DNA of 18,885 bases from an uncultured Oscillospiraceae bacterium (GCA_934527255.1 CAKTAM010000028.1:1-18885), one strand, 5' to 3'; positions 6,581 through 14,513 are shown, numbered from the stretch's first letter. Program-made: numbers and translations. Notes: generated by a model from the sequence alone, not told the origin.

Positions 6581-7756
6581 ATGAAAGCATTCTGGCAAAA
6601 GCTCAAGCCGTTTCCTCTGATCATTGCCTTTTTCGGCTTTCTGCTGGTGTACAGCGTGGGCGACTGCTTTGCCCGCGCCAACCCCCGCGACGAATACGAA
6701 AACCGCAATCTGGCGCAGTTTCCGCCGTTTTCATGGAAAGCGCTTGTCACAAACGAGTGGACGCGGGATTATGAGGAATATGTGCAGGATCAGTTTTTGC
6801 TGCGCCACCAGTGGATCGTGCTGAAAAGCGTGGCCGAAAGCGCCCTGCTGCGCACCGAAAACAACAACGTCGTCTACGGTGCAGACGGCTATCAGTTCTA
6901 TAAATTCACCACGTTGGCCCCGGCGGCCAACGGCACCGGCACCCAACTGCAGCAGAACACCGAAGCGCTGAACCGCTTTGCCGCCCGCCACCCCGAGCAG
7001 GTAACGGTCATGGTCGTGCCCAGCGCCGCCAACATTCTGGCCGACAAGCTGCCCGCGGGCGCGCCGCTGCTGGAGGAAAACCCCTATCTGGATCAGCTTC
7101 TGGAGGCGCTGGCCACGACGGCGGCCACCGTGGATGTGCGCGAGGCGTTCCGCGCACACGCCGACGAATATCTCTATTACCGCACCGACCATCACTGGAC
7201 GACCGACGGCGCTTTTCTGGCTTATCAGACGGCGGCTGATGCACTGGGGCTGGGCGGGTTTGACCCGGCCGCGTTTGACCGCCGGGAGGTGCCCGGCTTT
7301 ACCGGCACCAACTACAACAAAAGCCTGAAATTTGATACCGTTCCCGATACGCTGGCCTATTATGATATGGATGTCACGCTGACCGTCAAGGAGTTTCTGA
7401 CCGACGGCACCGAATATTCCGCGCAGCCCGGCCCGCTGTATGATGCTTCGCAGCTGCAGGGGCGCGACAAATACGCCATGTTCCTGCGCGGCAACAACGG
7501 CTATTCCACCATTGACGGCGCCGCGGCCAACGGCCGCCGCATTCTGGTCATCAAGGACAGCTACGCCAACTGCTTTGTGCCGTTTTTAACGGCGGATTAC
7601 GAGCAGATCGACGTGGTGGATCTGCGCTACTGGAAATACAATGTGGAAAATCTGATCGACCGGTTTGCCTATGATGACATTCTGGTGCTGTACAACTTCC
7701 AGACCTTCTCAAGCGAGACGACCCTCTTCTATCTCAATGCCATGGTACAAAGCTGA
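6581..7756 (+). CDS. DHHW family protein (AlgX/AlgJ-like, SGNH-type acyltransferase partner)
   Basis: A 391-residue protein with a single N-terminal membrane segment (about 10-28) and an extracytoplasmic body. The name-giving motif Asp-His-His-Trp is at 203-206 within YYRTDHHWTTDGAF, and KDSYAN at 325-330 supplies the Ser of the SGNH-like active site, so the Ser and His/Asp of the expected triad are present. In AlgX/AlgJ-type relatives this fold transfers acetyl groups delivered by an MBOAT partner to a polysaccharide; the close upstream MBOAT gene makes the same division of work likely, but the polymer is not known. AAAGGAGG lies before the ATG. The gene ends the module and is followed by the hairpin at 7785-7842. 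Confidence 0.9.
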   Translation: MKAFWQKLKPFPLIIAFFGFLLVYSVGDCFARANPRDEYENRNLAQFPPFSWKALVTNEWTRDYEEYVQDQFLLRHQWIVLKSVAESALLRTENNNVVYGADGYQFYKFTTLAPAANGTGTQLQQNTEALNRFAARHPEQVTVMVVPSAANILADKLPAGAPLLEENPYLDQLLEALATTAATVDVREAFRAHADEYLYYRTDHHWTTDGAFLAYQTAADALGLGGFDPAAFDRREVPGFTGTNYNKSLKFDTVPDTLAYYDMDVTLTVKEFLTDGTEYSAQPGPLYDASQLQGRDKYAMFLRGNNGYSTIDGAAANGRRILVIKDSYANCFVPFLTADYEQIDVVDLRYWKYNVENLIDRFAYDDILVLYNFQTFSSETTLFYLNAMVQS

Positions 7757-7784
7757 ACCGGCCCTCTGCCGCGGCGAAGAATAA

Positions 7785-7842
7785 AAAACGCCCGCCGACC
7801 CCATACTCTGTAAAAACACAGCAGAGGGGAGGCGGGCGTTTT
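7785..7842 (+). terminator. Long hairpin: terminator of the DHHW gene that also covers the next ribosome site
   Basis: AAAACGCCCGCC (7785-7796) pairs perfectly over 12 bases with GGCGGGCGTTTT (7831-7842). Inside, CTCTG (7806-7810) pairs with CAGAG (7822-7826), and CCCC with GGGG can extend it. It begins 28 bases after the DHHW stop. The right arm contains GGGGAGG (7826-7832), the only good ribosome site for the transpeptidase gene, and ends on its TTG start at 7841. It may therefore both terminate the upstream operon and hold back translation of the next gene. Confidence 0.65.
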
Positions 7843-9580
7843 GCTGCTGCCGCATCAGCACACACAAAAGCGCCGTCGGCGCGGCGCACGAAAAAAAAGG
7901 TTGCAGGCGGGCAGCCCGCCTGCCGCCCCAAATGGCACAGAGCGCGCCGCCGGAAGACTGCCGTCGAATGAACGGCGGCTGCTGGCGGTCACGCTGCTGT
8001 TTTTGCTGGCGCTGGGCATTTGTGAAGCGCGGCTGTATGTGCTGGCACAGAACGCCGACGCCGGGGCCGCCGCCCGGCGGCAAAGCCTGTGGACACAGCA
8101 GCTGACAGATGGGCGCGGCATGTTTTTTGACCACGCCCTGCGTCCGCTGACCAACGCCGTGCAGCAGCCTGCCGCTGTCATCTGCGCCGGTACCCCCGGC
8201 TATGACAGCCTGTTTTCGCTGACGCTGCCGGAGGATCGCCCGCTGCTGTACAATGGGGTCGGCAGCCGCGCGCCGTTTGTGGTGCGGCTTTCCGCGCTGC
8301 CCGCCGTACAAAACGGCGTGTTCACTTTTTCCTACCCGGTACGCTATTCCGATGTTCCGCTGGCGCGGCACATCATCGGCTACTGCAGCGGTGAGGGCAT
8401 CGGCGTGTCCGGGCTGGAAAAGACCTTTGACGACTATCTGCGCGGCGGCGGCGACACCCTGACGGTGGAATGCACCACCGACGCCCGGTCGCAGGCCGCC
8501 GACAGCACCCCGCGGCTGCGGTGCACGCAGGGCAGCGGCCACGCCCTGCAGCTGACGCTGGATACGGTCATTCAGCGCATCTGCGAGGATGTGGCGCAGC
8601 AGACAATGACAACCGGGGCCATTGTGGTGCTGGAAAGCCGCACTGGGCGCATCAAAGGCTGCGTCAGCATGCCGCAGTTTGACCCGAACAATGTTTACCA
8701 AAGCATTCAGGCGCAGGATACGGCGCTGATCAACCGGGCGTTCAGCTCTTACAATGTCGGCTCGGTCTACAAGCCGTTGTTGGCGGCCGCCGCGCTGGAA
8801 AAGGGAACTGCCTCGCTGGTTTACGACTGCACCGGCAGCATTGAGGTTGACGGCCACACCTACCGCTGCGCCCGGCGGGAGGGCCACGGCACAGTCGATC
8901 TGACCGGCGCGCTGCAGGCCTCCTGCAACTGCTATTTCATCCGTCTGGGGCAGCTGCTGGGCGCACAGGAGCTGGTGACCTTTTCCGCCCTGTGCGGGCT
9001 GGGCAGCGCCACCCCGCTGGGGGGCGGCAGCCGCTCCGGCCGCGGCAACCTGCCGGATGTGCAGACGCTGGCCAACTCCGGCGAGCTGGCCGGGCTGAGC
9101 TTTGGGCAGGGCCAGCTGACGGCCACACCGCTGCAAATGGCAGCCGCCTTTAACGTGTTTGCCAACGACGGCGTGTATATCTCGCCCTCGCTGGTGGAGG
9201 GCAAGGTCGACGGCCGCACCGGGCAGGTGACCGAAAGCCTGTACCACCCGCAGCAGCTGCAGGTGCTCAGCCCGGCCCATGCCGCCGAAATGCGTGCCAT
9301 GCTGGTGAGCGTGGTGGAGGAGGGGCTTGGCGCGGGTGCCGCCATTCCCGAGGCACGCGTGGGCGGCAAAACCGGCACGGCGCAGACCGGCCGCGCAAAA
9401 ACCAACGACGACGGCAGCGAAACCGAGCTTTACGAAAGCTGGTTCGTCGGCTTTTACCCGGCCGAACAGCCGCAGTACACCATTGCCGTCATGATGGATT
9501 CCACCGACCGCATGGGCGAGGAGGTCGCCCCAGTCTTTGCCGCCGTCTGCCGCCAGCTGTATTATCTGCAGGCTGCCTGA
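7841..9580 (+). CDS. Penicillin-binding protein transpeptidase (FtsI/PBP2-like, class B, short form)
   Basis: A 579-residue membrane-anchored peptidoglycan transpeptidase. Order: a basic, Arg/Lys-rich cytoplasmic tail, a membrane segment at about 47-65, a reduced N-terminal dimerisation region, and the penicillin-binding domain from about residue 235. The active-site motifs are complete: Ser308-Val-Tyr-Lys311, Ser361-Cys-Asn363 and Lys510-Thr-Gly512. It is shorter than typical class B enzymes of about 650-730 residues, and no PASTA domains follow. The start is TTG at 7841, with GGGGAGG eight bases before it; there is no in-frame ATG or GTG before the membrane segment, so a near-cognate start is required unless the sequence has an error. 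It may serve division, elongation or spore cortex; neighbours do not decide. Terminator at 9581. Confidence 0.88.
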   Translation: MLLPHQHTQKRRRRGARKKRLQAGSPPAAPNGTERAAGRLPSNERRLLAVTLLFLLALGICEARLYVLAQNADAGAAARRQSLWTQQLTDGRGMFFDHALRPLTNAVQQPAAVICAGTPGYDSLFSLTLPEDRPLLYNGVGSRAPFVVRLSALPAVQNGVFTFSYPVRYSDVPLARHIIGYCSGEGIGVSGLEKTFDDYLRGGGDTLTVECTTDARSQAADSTPRLRCTQGSGHALQLTLDTVIQRICEDVAQQTMTTGAIVVLESRTGRIKGCVSMPQFDPNNVYQSIQAQDTALINRAFSSYNVGSVYKPLLAAAALEKGTASLVYDCTGSIEVDGHTYRCARREGHGTVDLTGALQASCNCYFIRLGQLLGAQELVTFSALCGLGSATPLGGGSRSGRGNLPDVQTLANSGELAGLSFGQGQLTATPLQMAAAFNVFANDGVYISPSLVEGKVDGRTGQVTESLYHPQQLQVLSPAHAAEMRAMLVSVVEEGLGAGAAIPEARVGGKTGTAQTGRAKTNDDGSETELYESWFVGFYPAEQPQYTIAVMMDSTDRMGEEVAPVFAAVCRQLYYLQAA

Positions 9581-9622
9581 AAAGCGGCCGTCTGCCGCGC
9601 CTGCCGTTCCCGGCCGCTTTTT
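9581..9622 (+). terminator. Intrinsic terminator of the transpeptidase gene
   Basis: AAAGCGGCCG (9581-9590) starts at the base after the stop codon and pairs perfectly over ten bases with CGGCCGCTTT (9611-9620). The T run is at 9618-9622 and the loop is 20 bases. Confidence 0.75.
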
Positions 9623-9658
9623 GCTGCGCCGCGCCCCCTGCCGCCTCACGCACACGGC

Positions 9659-9687
9659 TTGTTTTTACGGCCGGTTTCCGGTATAAT
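9659..9687 (+). promoter_or_regulatory. Promoter of the TetR-family gene
   Basis: TTGTTT (9659-9664) and a perfect TATAAT (9682-9687) are 17 bases apart. Transcription would begin within the palindrome at 9688-9699, about 30 bases before the ATG. Confidence 0.7.
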
Positions 9688-9699
9688 AAGGGTACCCTT
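9688..9699. promoter_or_regulatory. Perfect 12-base palindrome at the start point, probable operator
   Basis: AAGGGTACCCTT is a perfect palindrome directly after the -10 element. A repressor bound here would block the TetR-family gene, consistent with self-control. The half site GGGTAC recurs at 10385-10390, overlapping the -10 of the oleate hydratase gene. Confidence 0.45.
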
Positions 9700-9724
9700 T
9701 CACCACCGACAGGAGGCGGCCGCC

Positions 9725-10279
9725 ATGTCTCAGATCACCAAACGCGCGCTGGAGCAATCCTTAAAAAACCTGCTGGCAAAAAAGCCGCTGACCAAGATCA
9801 CCGTCAATGAGATTGCCGAGGACTGCGGCATCAACCGCATGACCTTTTACTATCACTTCAAGGATATTTACGACCTGGTCGAATGGTCCTGCCTGGAGGA
9901 TGCCCGCCGCGCGCTGGAGGAGAAAAAAACCTACGACACCTGGCAGCAGGGCCTGCTGCAGATTTTTGAAGAAGTGCGCAAAAACCGCCCCTTTATTCTG
10001 AACGTTTACCGCTGTGTGCACCGCGAGCAGGTCGAAACCTACCTGCGCCCGCTGGTGGATCATCTGGTGCTGGGCGTTATTGAGGAGGAATCGGCCGGAA
10101 TGACGGTGCGGGAGGAGGACAAGGCGTTTATCGCGCAGGCCTATACCTATGTGCTCATCGGGCTGATGCTGGACTGGATCCGCGACGATATGAAGGAGGA
10201 GCCGGAAGCCGTCGTCCGTCAGCTGTCCACGCTGCTGCACGGCACCGTGCCCGGGGCGCTGCAGCGGTTCCGGCTGTGA
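9725..10279 (+). CDS. TetR/AcrR-family transcriptional regulator
   Basis: A 184-residue DNA-binding regulator. The N-terminal helix-turn-helix is clear: KITVNEIAEDCG (24-35), then INRMTFYYHFKDIYDLV (36-52), the standard TetR recognition helix and its follow-on. The C-terminal part (about 70-184) resembles the TetR_C_8 ligand-binding type found in DhaS-like regulators. The ATG at 9725 is chosen because AGGAGG lies eight bases before it and the product starts just ahead of the HTH; the frame is open further upstream over the promoter and is not used. It lies 148 bases before the oleate hydratase gene on the same strand, so the likely task is control of that gene and of itself, perhaps sensing a fatty acid. 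The ligand is not known; this is inference from adjacency. Confidence 0.9.
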   Translation: MSQITKRALEQSLKNLLAKKPLTKITVNEIAEDCGINRMTFYYHFKDIYDLVEWSCLEDARRALEEKKTYDTWQQGLLQIFEEVRKNRPFILNVYRCVHREQVETYLRPLVDHLVLGVIEEESAGMTVREEDKAFIAQAYTYVLIGLMLDWIRDDMKEEPEAVVRQLSTLLHGTVPGALQRFRL

Positions 10280-10313
10280 TTTTATCATTTTCGGGCATCT
10301 GATAAAATTTTTT
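10279..10313 (+). terminator. First of two tandem hairpins after the TetR-family gene
   Basis: ATTTTATCA (10279-10287), which starts on the last base of the stop codon, pairs over nine bases with TGATAAAAT (10300-10308), and six T end at 10313. It is AT-rich and could also be read as an operator for a dimeric regulator. Confidence 0.5.
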
Positions 10314-10324
10314 ACACCTTTTGT

Positions 10325-10357
10325 TCCCGTGATAAGGTTTTTGTCACGGGACTTTTT
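10325..10357 (+). terminator. Second tandem hairpin before the oleate hydratase promoter
   Basis: TCCCGTGA (10325-10332) pairs with TCACGGGA (10344-10351), with an 11-base loop, followed by C and five T (10353-10357). It shields the oleate hydratase gene from upstream readthrough. Confidence 0.6.
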
Positions 10358-10364
10358 CTGTCTA

Positions 10365-10393
10365 TGGTTTGTTTTGAACTGCAGGGGTACAAT
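10365..10393 (+). promoter_or_regulatory. Probable promoter of the oleate hydratase gene
   Basis: TACAAT (10388-10393) is a good -10, but the -35 at 17 bases (TGGTTT, 10365-10370) is poor, so an activator or weak basal expression is possible. GGGTAC (10385-10390) overlaps the -10. Confidence 0.4.
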
Positions 10394-10427
10394 AGGGTCA
10401 GAAAATAAATCACAGGAGGTTGTTCTC

Positions 10428-12221
10428 ATGTACTACTCTGCAGGAACCTATGAAGCCTTTGCCCATCCCGAAAAGCCGAAGGACGTTGATAAAAAATCCG
10501 CTTACATCATCGGCACCGGTCTTGCCGGACTGACGGCGGCATTTTATCTGGTGCGCGACGGCCAGATGAAGGGCGAACACATTCATCTGCTGGAAAAGCT
10601 GGAGCTGGCCGGCGGCAGCTGCGACGGCCGCAAGGATGTCACCAAGGGCTTTTTCATGCGCGGCGGCCGCGAAACGGATAACCACTTTGAGGTAATGTGG
10701 GATACTTTCCGCGATGTTCCCTCGTTGGAAACGCCGGGCGTTTCCGTGCTGGATGAATACTATTGGCTCAACAAGCACGACCCGAACTATTCGCTGTGCC
10801 GCGCCACCGTCGAGCGCGGCGAGGATGCGCACACCGACCGTAAATTTGAGCTGGACAAGGCATCGGCAATGGCGCTTTCCAAGCTGTTCATGACGCCGGA
10901 AAAGGATCTGGAGGATAAAAAGATTTCGGATGTTCTGCCGGAATCTTTCTGGCACACCAACTTCTGGCTGTACTGGCAGACCATGTTCGCCTTCCAGCGC
11001 TGGTCCAGCGCGCTGGAGATGAAGCGCTATCTTTGCCGGTACGTCCATCACATCGACGGCCTGCCCGATTTCAGTGCTCTGCGCTTTACCCGCTACAACC
11101 AGTATGAAAGCATGATCCTGCCGCTGGTGCGTTATCTGGAAGCGCACGGCGTGCGCATTGAATACGGCATGGATGTGCGCAATGTCGTCATTGAGACGGT
11201 CGGCGACAAAAAGGTCGCCCGTCAGATCGTCTATGTCAAGGACGGAAAAGAGCAGACCATCGATCTGATCGAGGATGATCTGGTGTTTATCATCAACGGC
11301 TGCTGCACCGATTCCTCCTGCTATGGCGACCAGACCCATGCACCCGATCTCTCCGGCCTGAAAAACGGCGTGGGCGAATCGTGGGATATGTGGAAGGCCA
11401 TTGCCGCACAGGCGCAGAACGGCGAGTTCGGCAACCCGGACGCCTTCTGCAGTGACATTGACGCCACCAACTGGATGAGCGCGACCGTCGCCACCTCCAA
11501 CGAGGAAATCCTGCACGCCATCATGAACATCTGCAAGCGCGACCCGCGGGCGGGCAAGGTGACCACCGGCGGCATCGTCACCGTCAAGGACAGCACCGAA
11601 AACTGGTACCTGTCATGGACCATCAACCGTCAGCCGCAGTTCAAAGCGCAGGATAAGAGCATGGTGCTGGTGTGGCTGTACGGCCTGAACACCAACCGGC
11701 CCGGCAACTATGTCAAGAAACCCATGCGCGAGTGCACCGGCGAGGAGATCTGCCGCGAGTGGCTGTATCACATCGGGGTGTCGCTGGAACATATCGACGC
11801 GCTGGCCAAAGATGCCTGCAACACCACGACCTGCTTCATGCCGTATATCAATGCGTTTTTCCAGCCGCGCAAAAACGAGGACCGTCCCCGCGTGGTGCCG
11901 GAGGGCGCCGTCAACTTCGCGTTCATCGGCCAGTTTGCCGAAACGCCGCGCGACACCATCTTCACCACCGAATATTCCATGCGCACCGGCATGGAGGCCG
12001 TCTACACCCTGCTGAACGTAGACCGCGCCGTGCCCGAGGTATGGGGCAGCAAGTACGATGTGCGCGAGCTGCTGCGTGCCTGCTATTATGCGCTGGACAA
12101 AAAGCCGCTGAACCAGGCCGACCTTTCATTTGTGGAAAAAGAGGTTCTGCGCATTGCCCTGCACAAGGTCAAGGGCACAGATATCGAGCTGCTGCTGAAG
12201 GAAAGCGGTCTGATCGAATAA
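10428..12221 (+). CDS. ohyA: Oleate hydratase (FAD-dependent, old name 67-kDa myosin-cross-reactive antigen family)
   Basis: A 597-residue enzyme that adds water to the cis-9 double bond of unsaturated fatty acids, giving 10-hydroxy fatty acids such as 10-hydroxystearate; in gut bacteria this handles host or dietary fatty acids. The FAD-binding nucleotide fold is at 28-46 (IIGTGLAGLTAAFYLVRDG). Glu82, in RGGRETDNHFE (78-88), and Tyr201, in MKRYLCRYVHHI, fall on the positions of the catalytic Glu and Tyr as I recall them for the Staphylococcus aureus enzyme. The usual family motif reads R-G-G-R-E-M; here Met is Thr83. Length is normal for the family (about 590). The start has AGGAGG eight bases before it. 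A TetR-family regulator precedes it, and a strong terminator follows. The assignment is secure; substrate range is not shown. Confidence 0.95.
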   Translation: MYYSAGTYEAFAHPEKPKDVDKKSAYIIGTGLAGLTAAFYLVRDGQMKGEHIHLLEKLELAGGSCDGRKDVTKGFFMRGGRETDNHFEVMWDTFRDVPSLETPGVSVLDEYYWLNKHDPNYSLCRATVERGEDAHTDRKFELDKASAMALSKLFMTPEKDLEDKKISDVLPESFWHTNFWLYWQTMFAFQRWSSALEMKRYLCRYVHHIDGLPDFSALRFTRYNQYESMILPLVRYLEAHGVRIEYGMDVRNVVIETVGDKKVARQIVYVKDGKEQTIDLIEDDLVFIINGCCTDSSCYGDQTHAPDLSGLKNGVGESWDMWKAIAAQAQNGEFGNPDAFCSDIDATNWMSATVATSNEEILHAIMNICKRDPRAGKVTTGGIVTVKDSTENWYLSWTINRQPQFKAQDKSMVLVWLYGLNTNRPGNYVKKPMRECTGEEICREWLYHIGVSLEHIDALAKDACNTTTCFMPYINAFFQPRKNEDRPRVVPEGAVNFAFIGQFAETPRDTIFTTEYSMRTGMEAVYTLLNVDRAVPEVWGSKYDVRELLRACYYALDKKPLNQADLSFVEKEVLRIALHKVKGTDIELLLKESGLIE

Positions 12222-12237
12222 CCTGCAAAAGCTGACT

Positions 12238-12264
12238 CTCCGCCGGGCGGCAGGCCCGGCGGAG
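12238..12264 (+). other. GC-rich stem-loop after the oleate hydratase gene
   Basis: CTCCGCCGGGC (12238-12248) pairs perfectly over 11 bases with GCCCGGCGGAG (12254-12264), with a five-base loop and no T run. It is probably an mRNA 3'-end stabiliser placed just ahead of the true terminator. Confidence 0.5.
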
Positions 12265-12271
12265 GTACAGG

Positions 12272-12309
12272 AAAAGCCCTGCGGCTTTGGAAAGCCGCAG
12301 GGCCTTTTT
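12272..12309. terminator. Bidirectional terminator between oleate hydratase and P-type ATPase genes
   Basis: GCCCTGCGGCTTT (12276-12288) pairs perfectly over 13 bases with 12291-12303. TTTTT (12305-12309) follows on the plus strand, and AAAA (12272-12275) serves as the T run on the minus strand. It sits between two converging genes and can end both. Confidence 0.8.
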
Positions 12310-12361
12310 ATTCTTTCGGCAACCGGCCAGGCGCCGGTGCTTGCTACCGGAGGCGTGGTTC

Positions 12362-14458
12362 TCAGCGGTTCTTTTCGCCGTTTTCCGGCAAAAGATCCGT
12401 CATGCATTTCATGCTGATGCACAGCGTCGAGGCATTGTGCAGCAGCGCAGAGAATGTGGGCGGCAGCACCCCGGCAACACCCAGAACGATCAGCATCAGG
12501 TTAAAGCTGACGATAAAGCGGTAATTGCGGCCGATCCTTCCCATCAGAGCGTCGGCCAGACGCCGCAGCTCGGCCAGGCAGAACAGATCGTCTGACTGCA
12601 CCGTGATATCCGCAATTTCACGGGCAATGGCCGCGCCGGTGTGAATGGCGACCCCAACGTCCGCCTCCGACAGGGCCGGAGCGTCGTTTACGCCGTCGCC
12701 CACCATCATCACGATGTGTCCGGCTGCGCGCGCCGCGCGGATGTAGGCCGCCTTGTCCTCCGGCAGCACCTCGGCGCGGTAATCGTCCACACCGACGGCG
12801 GCAGCCACGGCGGCGGCCGTCTTTTCGTTGTCGCCGGTCATCATGACCACATTGGTAAAGCCCAGCCGGTGCAGCGCCTGTATCGCTTCCTTTGCCTCGG
12901 CCCGCAGCGGGTCGTAAATGCACAGCACTGCCGCCAGCACGCCGGATACGGCAAGGTACAGGTGCGAGCATTCGGGCGGCAGCGCTTCAAACGCAGCCTC
13001 CTCCCCGGCGGGAACAATGCACTTCTCATCCTCAAACACAAAGTGGTAGCTGCCGATGATGACCTTGTGGTTTTCCACCGTGCTGGAAATACCGTGCGCC
13101 ACCACATATTCCACATTGGAATGATATTCCTCGTGCCGCAGCCCGCGCCGCTTGGCCTCCTCCACCACGGCGTTTGCCAGCGAATGGGGATAATGCTCCT
13201 CCAGGCAGGCCGCCAGCCGCAGCATCTCCTCCTCGCTGCGCCCGCCGAACGTGACGATCTTCGCCACCTGCGGCGTTGCATAGGTCAGCGTGCCGGTTTT
13301 GTCAAACACGATGGTATCCGCCTTGGAGACCGCCTCCAAAAAACGGCCGCCCTTGACGGAAATGCCGTATTGGCTGCTCTCCCGCATGGCGGAAAGCACG
13401 GCGATCGGCATGGAAAGCTTCAGCGCACACGAAAAGTCGACCATCAGCACGGCAAGCGTTTTGGTGATGTTGCGCGTCAGCAGGTACACCAGCAGCGTAC
13501 CGCCCAGCGTGTACGGCACCAGCTTATCCGCCAGACGCGCCGCATGATCCTCCGCCGTCGATTTCAGCTTTTCGGAGGATTCGATCATCCGGACGATACG
13601 GTCGTACCGGCCGCCGCCCATGACCTTTTCCACGGCGATAACGCATTCGCCCTCCTCCACAACGGTGCCCGCGTAAACATAGCTGCCAACGGTCTTGCGC
13701 ACCGGCAGTGATTCGCCCGTCATGGATGCCTGGTTGACACTGGCCTCGCCCTCGCAGATTTTACCGTCCAGCGGGATCATTCCGCCGGTGCGCACAACGA
13801 TCCTGTCGCCCTCGTGCACCTCGTCGGTGCGCACGAGCACCTCGCTCTCCGCCGTTTTCAGCCAGACCTTATCCACATTCAGCGACATGGCCCCCGCCAG
13901 ATCGCTGATGGATTTTTTGTGCGTCCAATCCTCCAGCAGCTCGCCGATGCCCAGCATGAACATCACCGACCCGGCGGTGTCAAAATTGCCGCGCAGCAGC
14001 GATACGCCGACGGCGGCCGCATCCAGCACGGCCACCGAAAGCCTGCCGTGCCACAGCGCCTTCAGCCCGGCCTTCCAGTACTTTATCGAGCGCACCACCG
14101 CAAGGGCCGAACGCACCGGCAGCGGCAAAAACAGCTTGGAGGCCATGCGCCGCAGCACCGTGCCCACCAGACGGTCTTCAAACTCGCGGTTGATGGCGCG
14201 GCTGGTATGCTCGGGCACAACCCCGGCCTGCTCGGCGTGCGCAAACGAAAAGGCGGACAGCGCCCGTACCACGGCGGCGCGGTCGCCCGTATATAAGATC
14301 ACCGCGTCGCAGGTACGGTCGTACACCTTGACCTCCAACACCCCGGCGATCTTTTTCAGAGAATATTCTACCAGATCTGCCTGCCGCAGCGTCATGCGGC
14401 GGCATTGAAAACGAACGCGCATTCTCCCGCGCGATTCATGCAGCAGGCTGCACTTCAT
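12362..14458 (-). CDS. Heavy-metal P1B-type ATPase (CtpC-like group)
   Basis: A 698-residue metal-exporting P-type ATPase. The N-terminus (1-70) folds like an HMA domain but lacks the CxxC metal site. The actuator motif TGES is at 247-250. The metal-site helix reads Ser-Cys-Ala-Leu-Lys at 343-347, where copper pumps have Cys-Pro-Cys. The phosphorylation site is Asp386-KTGT, the N-domain carries EEHYPHSLA (420-428), and the hinge is GDGVND (587-592). The last helices hold His674-Asn675. The set resembles the CtpC group, linked to zinc or manganese, rather than copper or cadmium pumps. The ATG at 14458 has GGAGG ten bases before it. Upstream in the same orientation is a DUF6110 gene, separated by a terminator-like stem. 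Metal specificity cannot be fixed from sequence. Confidence 0.92.
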   Translation of the reverse strand: MKCSLLHESRGRMRVRFQCRRMTLRQADLVEYSLKKIAGVLEVKVYDRTCDAVILYTGDRAAVVRALSAFSFAHAEQAGVVPEHTSRAINREFEDRLVGTVLRRMASKLFLPLPVRSALAVVRSIKYWKAGLKALWHGRLSVAVLDAAAVGVSLLRGNFDTAGSVMFMLGIGELLEDWTHKKSISDLAGAMSLNVDKVWLKTAESEVLVRTDEVHEGDRIVVRTGGMIPLDGKICEGEASVNQASMTGESLPVRKTVGSYVYAGTVVEEGECVIAVEKVMGGGRYDRIVRMIESSEKLKSTAEDHAARLADKLVPYTLGGTLLVYLLTRNITKTLAVLMVDFSCALKLSMPIAVLSAMRESSQYGISVKGGRFLEAVSKADTIVFDKTGTLTYATPQVAKIVTFGGRSEEEMLRLAACLEEHYPHSLANAVVEEAKRRGLRHEEYHSNVEYVVAHGISSTVENHKVIIGSYHFVFEDEKCIVPAGEEAAFEALPPECSHLYLAVSGVLAAVLCIYDPLRAEAKEAIQALHRLGFTNVVMMTGDNEKTAAAVAAAVGVDDYRAEVLPEDKAAYIRAARAAGHIVMMVGDGVNDAPALSEADVGVAIHTGAAIAREIADITVQSDDLFCLAELRRLADALMGRIGRNYRFIVSFNLMLIVLGVAGVLPPTFSALLHNASTLCISMKCMTDLLPENGEKNR

Positions 14459-14475
14459 ATTTCAAAGACCTCCAT

Positions 14476-14502
14476 AAAAAACCGCGCCGCTTGCGCGGCG
14501 CG
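14476..14502 (-). terminator. Intercistronic terminator-like hairpin between DUF6110 and ATPase genes
   Basis: CGCGCCGC (14483-14490) pairs perfectly over eight bases with GCGGCGCG (14495-14502), with a four-base loop. On the minus strand six T (complement of 14476-14481) follow directly. The ATPase ribosome site starts two bases further on, so most transcripts may stop after DUF6110 and only readthrough reaches the ATPase. Confidence 0.65.
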
Positions 14503-14513
14503 ATCCCTCTTGC

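Noticed and set aside
7709..9655. Open frame of 648 codons on the minus strand opposite the transpeptidase gene, and a 568-codon one at 4892-6598 opposite the MBOAT gene
   Set aside because: Composition is typical of antisense frames (Gly, Gln, His, Arg, Ala), no motifs are visible, and the plus strand carries complete active-site motifs.
12641..13711. Open frame on the plus strand opposite the P-type ATPase gene
   Set aside because: It is antisense to a gene with full P-type ATPase motifs, has no ribosome site and no recognisable domain.
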